From positions 1-10,393 of the forward strand of contig DOEZ01000210.1 of NCBI GenBank assembly GCA_003532715.1: a DNA stretch of 10,393 nucleotides, given 5' to 3'. Of the stretch, positions 6,641 through 10,393 are shown piece after piece. The translations under genes were made by a program, and so were the position numbers. The notes beneath the pieces were generated by a model. That model ran no database searches. It saw only the letters and a list, made by a program, of their open reading frames with translations, and was not told where the DNA came from. Source of the stretch: Planctomycetaceae bacterium (lineage in GTDB: Bacteria > Planctomycetota > Planctomycetia > Pirellulales > Thermoguttaceae). Within the stretch, counting starts at the first letter, position 1. Every line of letters begins with the position of its first letter.

Positions 6641-6664
6641 ACCAACCCGAAGCGCAAGCGAGAG
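6641..6664 (+). repeat. 24-bp dispersed repeat, intergenic copy
   Basis: Exact 24-bp match, in opposite orientation, to 2552-2575 inside the epmB tail. The similarity continues imperfectly on both sides (a run of CA/AC before, and GCGA, then ACGAC after). This copy lies 55 nt beyond the stop of the ubiA-like gene. Confidence 0.75.
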
Positions 6665-6746
6665 GCGAGCAACGACTCATCGTCGTCTTCGAATCCGGCC
6701 ACGAACCACGGATTCGGCCAAGAACACAAATCGGAGGGCAGAACAC

Positions 6747-6761
6747 GACCCCGAAGGGGTC
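6747..6761. repeat. Hairpin GACCCC-GAA-GGGGTC
   Basis: Perfect 6-bp stem (6747-6752 with 6756-6761) around a 3-nt loop, followed by AAAG and not by a T-tract. It resembles a dispersed repeat hairpin more than an intrinsic terminator, though it could affect transcripts ending after the ubiA-like gene. Confidence 0.5.
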
Positions 6762-6892
6762 AAAGCAATTAGCCGGGGGTAGATGAGCCGATTCACAAAC
6801 GACATTTTCCGGTGACCATCCTGAACCGGCCCACCCCCTTGCATAATACGACTCCGGACGACACACTGTTAGCGGAAAACTTGGGTGATGTC

Positions 6893-7729
6893 ATGTATCT
6901 CGGCTACAACACCAACGGACTTGCCCATCACGATTTGTTCGACGCCGTCGAGCTATTGGCCGATCTGGGTTACCAGGGCGTGGCCGTGACGATCGACCAC
7001 CACGCGCTCGATCCGCGGCGCAAGGACCGGCTCGACCAGATCGAACGTCTGCGTCGGCTGCTCGACGATCTTCACATGCGATCGGTCGTCGAAACGGGCG
7101 CGCGATTCCTGCTCGACCCGCGACACAAACACGAGCCGACACTCGTCTCGGCCGATCCCGACGACCGGGCCAGACGGATGCGTTTTTACGAATACGCGAT
7201 CGACTGCGCGGCCGGTTTGGGGAGCGATTGCGTGTCGCTTTGGTCAGGCGTGCTCCACGAGCCGATCGAATACGGCAAGGCGTTGCACCGTCTGGCCGAA
7301 GGGCTGGCCGAGTTGCTCGACTATGCTGACGAACGGGGCGTCGCGCTGGGCTTCGAGCCCGAGCCGGGCATGTTGGTCGATTCGATGGCCCGATTCGAGC
7401 AACTTCTCGGAATGATCGAGGCCCAACGCCTGCGGCTGACGCTCGACGTGGGCCACTTGCACTGCCAGGGCGAAACGCCCATCTCGCAGTACGTCCACCT
7501 TTGGGCGTCGCGCCTGGTGAACGTGCATATCGAGGACATGCGCGCCGGGACGCATGAACACTTGATGTTCGGCGAAGGAGAAATCGACTTCCCGCCCGTC
7601 TTCGAGGCACTCCGACAAATCGGCTATCGGGGCGGAGTCTTCGTCGAACTCAGCCGCCACGGCCACGAAGGCCCCGAAGCGGCTGGCCGAGCAATCGAGT
7701 TTCTTCGACCGATGATCGAAACCCAGTAG
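6893..7729 (+). CDS. TIM-barrel sugar-phosphate isomerase/epimerase-like protein (AP endonuclease 2 superfamily)
   Basis: This encodes 278 residues from the ATG at 6893, preferred over the upstream GTG at 6812. The barrel starts at once with YLGYNTNGLAHHD, and GGTGA lies about 5 nt upstream. The fold is the xylose isomerase-like barrel (PF01261), which usually binds a divalent metal with two Glu, an Asp and a His. Candidate ligands are Glu155 or Glu157 (GFEPEPGML), Asp185 and His188 (LTLDVGHLHC), His212 and Glu214 (VNVHIEDMRAG), and Glu252 (VFVELSRHG). Members isomerise or epimerise sugars and inositols; the substrate here cannot be read from sequence. No signal peptide is visible, so it is cytoplasmic. 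It follows the EboC-like gene on the same strand. EBO gene sets include a barrel of this class (EboE), but EboE is usually longer, so equivalence is only a suggestion. Confidence 0.88.
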   Translation: MYLGYNTNGLAHHDLFDAVELLADLGYQGVAVTIDHHALDPRRKDRLDQIERLRRLLDDLHMRSVVETGARFLLDPRHKHEPTLVSADPDDRARRMRFYEYAIDCAAGLGSDCVSLWSGVLHEPIEYGKALHRLAEGLAELLDYADERGVALGFEPEPGMLVDSMARFEQLLGMIEAQRLRLTLDVGHLHCQGETPISQYVHLWASRLVNVHIEDMRAGTHEHLMFGEGEIDFPPVFEALRQIGYRGGVFVELSRHGHEGPEAAGRAIEFLRPMIETQ

Positions 7730-7730
7730 C

Positions 7731-7746
7731 GTGCGTCGCGACGCAC
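7731..7746. repeat. 16-bp perfect palindrome after the TIM-barrel gene
   Basis: GTGCGTCGCGACGCAC is its own reverse complement and begins two bases after the stop codon. It could fold as a hairpin with a 6-bp stem, or be a protein site or repeat boundary. No T-tract follows. It may be the outer end of a dispersed element that continues into the spacer. Confidence 0.55.
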
Positions 7747-7943
7747 CAAGTGGCAATGAACTCAGCTTGTACGCCGCCTCCCGTCCAGCCTCCCCTCGTG
7801 GGTGCAATGGATGGCTTGCCAATCCTTGCCGGACTCGGAATCACACGTCGCAATGATCAATGAATCGTAGGGTGGGTCGAGCTCCGCGAGCCCCACCAAT
7901 CGCAAGTCCCAATTCATGGCGAGAGCGCGGAAATGGTTGAACG
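7747..7943. other. Convergent spacer with repeat remnants
   Basis: No gene is supported in the spacer between the TIM-barrel and DUF1559 genes. A 14-bp sequence (7844-7857) and an 18-bp sequence (7886-7903) recur exactly at 9218-9231 and 9236-9253, between the two DUF1559 genes. On the minus strand 7860-7762 is open for 32 codons from a TTG and includes IIATCDSESGKDWQ. The same short peptide start (IIATCES) is readable at the second copy, so it may be the remnant of a gene or simply repeat sequence. Confidence 0.5.
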
Positions 7944-7949
7944 CCTCTT

Positions 7950-7983
7950 GGGCCTTCGGCCCACCGATAGCAAGCTATCGGTG
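7950..7983 (-). terminator. Tandem hairpins downstream of the DUF1559 gene
   Basis: A perfect 10-bp inverted repeat (7962-7971 with 7974-7983, 2-nt spacer) sits 9 nt beyond the stop of the minus-strand DUF1559 gene. It is followed by a 5-bp stem with a 3-nt loop (7950-7954 with 7958-7962). The position suits transcription termination or mRNA end protection, but there is no U-tract. The sequence also looks like a dispersed planctomycete repeat. Confidence 0.45.
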
Positions 7984-7992
7984 CTACCCGGC

Positions 7993-9186
7993 TCACTCCT
8001 CGTCGTCACATGGACGAATTACCCCCGGTTCGCGGCTGGCGCGGGTGATGATGCCCATGTAGATTCTCGGATCAATCCTCTCCATCGCGGGTCGCACGCG
8101 GCCATCGCCAAACAAATGATTGACCACGCCCGGATGATGGCTGCTGGGTCCGTGGACCCACGGGACGCCCTGCGGGCCCTCGGCCAGATAGAAACGCTTT
8201 GGATTCGACCGGTCGTTGCCATAATTGAGCGTCGTCTTCGTCCCTTCGGCGGGCACGCCGAACTTGGCGCCAGGACACCGCTGCTGGTCTTCAAGGACGA
8301 AGGTGGGCGAACCGACCAGTCCGAAAACGGCGGCCGTCGAGCCTTCGTACCACGCCGCGAGCGTCACTTCGCGCGTTTCACAGACAAGGATCGTGTTCGT
8401 CGTTCCATCGGCGATGTCGTCGATGCTCTGCGGCTTGCCCGGATGAATCACGCCGTTGGGATGTTTCTCGCCGCCGGCCAGCGGGTTGGTCTTGACGCCC
8501 AGCAAGCTGTCGGAGTGTGTCGCGCCGAGCGCCACGTAGTTGGTCAACCCGGCCGGACCGTAGGGCGTGCTCGGGTCGTACGGATTCGTCGTCACGCCGG
8601 CCCGAGGATTGGCCCGGCAGAAATCGCCGTCGGGCGCAGAGGGGCATCTGCACCAAGGAAGAGACCTGATCCAGTCCATCTGATGGCAAATGGTGGCGTC
8701 ATTTGGCGGCCGACCGGTTGTCGGATCGATCAGAGTGCTCGTGTCCCAAGCTCGATGGTTCCTCACATCGAGCCAATTGTACTCGCCGCTCTCTTGGCAG
8801 TAAGGCTTTATCTTCGTCAGCCACGAGAAATTCGTCCCATACTCGGCGGGCCCCACGCTCGGGTCGGGCTCGGCCGGCGTCCGAAGCGGAACCTCGCGCC
8901 ACGACTTGCCGGGAGTCTCCAGAAGCCGCACGTCGTTCGACGCGGGAAACTTGCGATGCGCGTCGTGGTGGTTGTGCAGTGCCAGGCCTATCTGCTTCAG
9001 GTTGCTTTGACACCGTGCTTGCCTTGCCGCCTCGCGAGACGCTTGTATCGCCGGAATGACCAGACAGATCAGCAGCCCGGCGACGCCGACCAAAACGAGA
9101 AACTCGACGCGCGTGACGCCGCGACGGCAAGAACGGTGAAAACGGCGAGAAGATCGCAAATGACACGAAGAACGCGAACAGACCAT
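7993..9186 (-). CDS. DUF1559 prepilin-like protein, downstream copy
   Basis: This encodes 397 residues from the ATG at 9186, chosen because GGAGG lies about 9 nt upstream; the frame is open to 9249. A basic leader rich in Arg, Ser and Cys ends in RRG, then VTRVEFLVLVGVAGLLICLV. This is a type IV prepilin/pseudopilin signal with cleavage expected after Gly23 and Glu at +5 (Glu28). It continues into the DUF1559 hallmark AIQASREAARQARCQSNLKQ, then IGLALHNHHDAHRKFP, and ends with the family's LFGDGRVR segment. DUF1559 proteins are found in very large numbers in planctomycetes and are thought to be pseudopilin-like surface or secretion components; their exact function is unknown. A second copy lies just upstream, 69 nt away. 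A segment covering DNA 8634-8814 differs strongly from that copy, while the flanks are nearly the same. Confidence 0.93.
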   Translation of the reverse strand: MVCSRSSCHLRSSRRFHRSCRRGVTRVEFLVLVGVAGLLICLVIPAIQASREAARQARCQSNLKQIGLALHNHHDAHRKFPASNDVRLLETPGKSWREVPLRTPAEPDPSVGPAEYGTNFSWLTKIKPYCQESGEYNWLDVRNHRAWDTSTLIDPTTGRPPNDATICHQMDWIRSLPWCRCPSAPDGDFCRANPRAGVTTNPYDPSTPYGPAGLTNYVALGATHSDSLLGVKTNPLAGGEKHPNGVIHPGKPQSIDDIADGTTNTILVCETREVTLAAWYEGSTAAVFGLVGSPTFVLEDQQRCPGAKFGVPAEGTKTTLNYGNDRSNPKRFYLAEGPQGVPWVHGPSSHHPGVVNHLFGDGRVRPAMERIDPRIYMGIITRASREPGVIRPCDDEE

Positions 9187-9217
9187 GACGCCACCCTCCT
9201 GAACGAGAACCGATTCG

Positions 9218-9253
9218 CACGTCGCAATGATGTCTGCGAGCCCCACCAATCGC
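9218..9253. repeat. Repeat pair between the two DUF1559 genes
   Basis: A 14-bp block (9218-9231) and an 18-bp block (9236-9253) match 7844-7857 and 7886-7903 exactly, in the same order and orientation. They are 4 bp apart here and 28 bp apart in the other copy. The same blocks thus lie downstream of each DUF1559 gene, as expected if the gene and its downstream flank were duplicated together. Confidence 0.7.
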
Positions 9254-9255
9254 GC

Positions 9256-10393
9256 TCATTCCTCGTCTACGTAGCGAGAAATGAGCCCGGGTTCACCGCC
9301 GGCGCGGGTGATGAGCCACATATAGACCCTGGGGTTAAGGCCGTCCCGCATGCTTCGTACGCTGCCGTCGCCAAACAGTTGGTTGACCACTCCCGGGTGA
9401 TGGCTGCTCGGTCCATGGACCCACGGGACGCCTTCCGGGCCCTCGGCCAGATAGAAACGCTTCGGGTTCGACCGGTCGTTGCCGTAATTGAACGTCGTCT
9501 CCGTTCCTTCGGCGGGCACGCCGAACTTGGCGCCAGGACACCGCTGCTGGTCTACAAGTACAAAGGCCGGCGAGCCGACCAAACCGAAAACGGCCGCCGT
9601 CGAGCCTTCGTACCACGCCGCGAGCGTCACCTCGCGCGTTTCACAGACAACGATTGTGTTCGTCGTTCCGTCGTTCATGTCTCGGATACTGGTCTGCCTG
9701 CCCGGGTAAATCACGCCGTTGGGGTGTTTCTCGCCTCCGGCCAGCCGGTTGGTCTCGACGCCCAGCAGGCTGTCCGAATGGGTCGCGCCAAGCGCCACGT
9801 AGTTGGTCAACCCGGCCGGACCGTAGGGCGTGCTCGGGTCGTACGGATTCGTCGTCACGCCGGCGCGAGGATTGGCCTGACAGAAATCGCCGTCGGGGAA
9901 GCTTGGGCACTTGAAGTACACGATCGACGCCGTCCAGTAGAGCTGGTGGCACGGGCGATCCGGGTCTTTTGGCATTCGCGTCTCGCGATTAACCAAATTG
10001 CTCGTGTCCCACGCACGAAGGTTGACGTCGAACCATGGCTTGCCCCCCTCCTCCATATAGAAAATGGTCTTCATGAGCCACGAGAAATTCGTCCCATACT
10101 CGGCGGGCCCCACGCTCGGGTCCGGCTCGGCCGGCGTGCGCAGTGGAACCTCGCGCCACGAACTGCTGGGGGTCTCCAGAAGCCGCACGTCGTTCGACGC
10201 GGGAAACTTGCGATGTGCCTCGTGGTGGTTGTGAAGGCCCACGCCGATCTGTTTTAAGTTATTGTGACACTGGGCCCGCCTTGCCGCCTCGCGAACCGCC
10301 TGTATCGCCGGAATGACCAGACAGAACACCAGCCCCGCGACGCCGACCAAAACGAGAAACTCGACGCGCGTGACGCCGCGACGGCAAGAACGG
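9256..10393 (-). CDS. DUF1559 prepilin-like protein, upstream copy (5' end outside window)
   Basis: This gene runs off the right edge, and about 378 residues are visible. An internal TTG at 10350 can look like a start, but the frame continues to the edge as RSCRRGVTRVEFLVL, the same prepilin leader as the downstream copy. Only about 20 N-terminal residues should therefore be missing. The cleavage signal RRG, then VTRVE, the hydrophobic helix VGVAGLVFCLVIPAI, and the DUF1559 motif AVREAARRAQCHNNLKQI are all present. The C-terminus has LFGDGSVR and ends RYVDEE. Compared with the downstream copy, the stretches LLGVETNRLAGGEKHPNGVI and EVTLAAWYEGSTAAVFGLVG are nearly identical, while the centre (DNA 9897-10070) is divergent and two codons shorter. 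It is probably transcribed with the downstream copy, 69 nt away. Confidence 0.92.
   Translation of the reverse strand, partial: RSCRRGVTRVEFLVLVGVAGLVFCLVIPAIQAVREAARRAQCHNNLKQIGVGLHNHHEAHRKFPASNDVRLLETPSSSWREVPLRTPAEPDPSVGPAEYGTNFSWLMKTIFYMEEGGKPWFDVNLRAWDTSNLVNRETRMPKDPDRPCHQLYWTASIVYFKCPSFPDGDFCQANPRAGVTTNPYDPSTPYGPAGLTNYVALGATHSDSLLGVETNRLAGGEKHPNGVIYPGRQTSIRDMNDGTTNTIVVCETREVTLAAWYEGSTAAVFGLVGSPAFVLVDQQRCPGAKFGVPAEGTETTFNYGNDRSNPKRFYLAEGPEGVPWVHGPSSHHPGVVNQLFGDGSVRSMRDGLNPRVYMWLITRAGGEPGLISRYVDEE

Larger units (their letters stand above)
6587..6892. other. Intergenic spacer with dispersed repeats
   Basis: No gene is supported here. The frame of the next gene stays open back to a GTG at 6812, but that extension has no family-like sequence. 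The spacer contains the 24-bp repeat at 6641-6664. It also has a degenerate block at 6701-6735 resembling repeats of the CCACGAACCACGGATT type, and a hairpin at 6747-6761. The CATAAT at 6842-6847 could be a -10 box for the TIM-barrel gene, but no matching -35 is present. Confidence 0.6.

Noticed and set aside
5644..6786. 380-codon plus-strand frame overlapping the ubiA-like gene
   Set aside because: It is an Arg/Gly/Pro-rich translation typical of a shifted frame in GC-rich DNA. The overlapping frame from 5660 has UbiA motifs and membrane helices.
6812..6892. Longer N-terminus for the TIM-barrel protein from the GTG at 6812
   Set aside because: The extra 27 residues are polar and not barrel-like. 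The ATG at 6893 has a suitable GGTGA and starts exactly at the first strand.
7933..10257. 774-codon open frame on the plus strand spanning both DUF1559 genes
   Set aside because: It is antisense to two genes with clear prepilin and DUF1559 motifs, and its internal repetition simply mirrors the tandem duplication. It has no recognisable domain, and long antisense frames are expected in GC-rich duplicated genes.

Overview
The window is GC-rich bacterial DNA and most likely comes from a planctomycete of the Pirellulales type. The evidence is two tandem DUF1559 prepilin-like genes (a family greatly expanded in Planctomycetes), a secreted NTF2/TPR-like protein beside a small-domain membrane protein, and many short dispersed hairpin and coding-like repeats of the kind that litter these genomes. 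Assignment to this phylum rests on family knowledge and recall of repeat styles. No phylogenetic marker such as rRNA is present.

Layout. Positions 1-167 hold a hairpin-rich repeat. 168-530 (+) encodes a small SH3/KOW-like protein. It is convergent with a two-gene minus-strand unit (2343->596): a two-pass membrane protein whose stop overlaps the start of a secreted NTF2-like/TPR protein. Upstream of these on the same strand is epmB (3712->2429), a lysine 2,3-aminomutase-type radical SAM enzyme. Divergent from epmB lie efp (3778-4347, GTG start) and epmA (4372-5430). The three form a complete EF-P beta-lysylation cassette: EpmB makes (R)-beta-lysine, EpmA ligates it to EF-P Lys34, and modified EF-P relieves ribosome stalling at polyproline stretches.

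A repeat-rich spacer (5431-5659) follows, with a hairpin, a purine tract between inverted repeats and a 9-bp tandem repeat. Next is a UbiA-family membrane prenyltransferase resembling EboC (5660-6586), a second repeat-bearing spacer (6587-6892), and a TIM-barrel sugar-phosphate isomerase/epimerase-like enzyme (6893-7729). That pair recalls part of the EBO metabolite-traffic gene set, although the other EBO genes are not here. The right end holds two tandem DUF1559 genes on the minus strand; the upstream one is cut by the window edge.

The most notable signals are dispersed repeats that have entered the epmB reading frame, both just after the iron-sulfur motif and as a C-terminal tail sharing an exact 24-bp repeat with the ubiA downstream spacer. 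Also notable is the mosaic pattern of the two DUF1559 copies: near-identical flanks around a strongly divergent core. No clearly new multi-gene system is evident.
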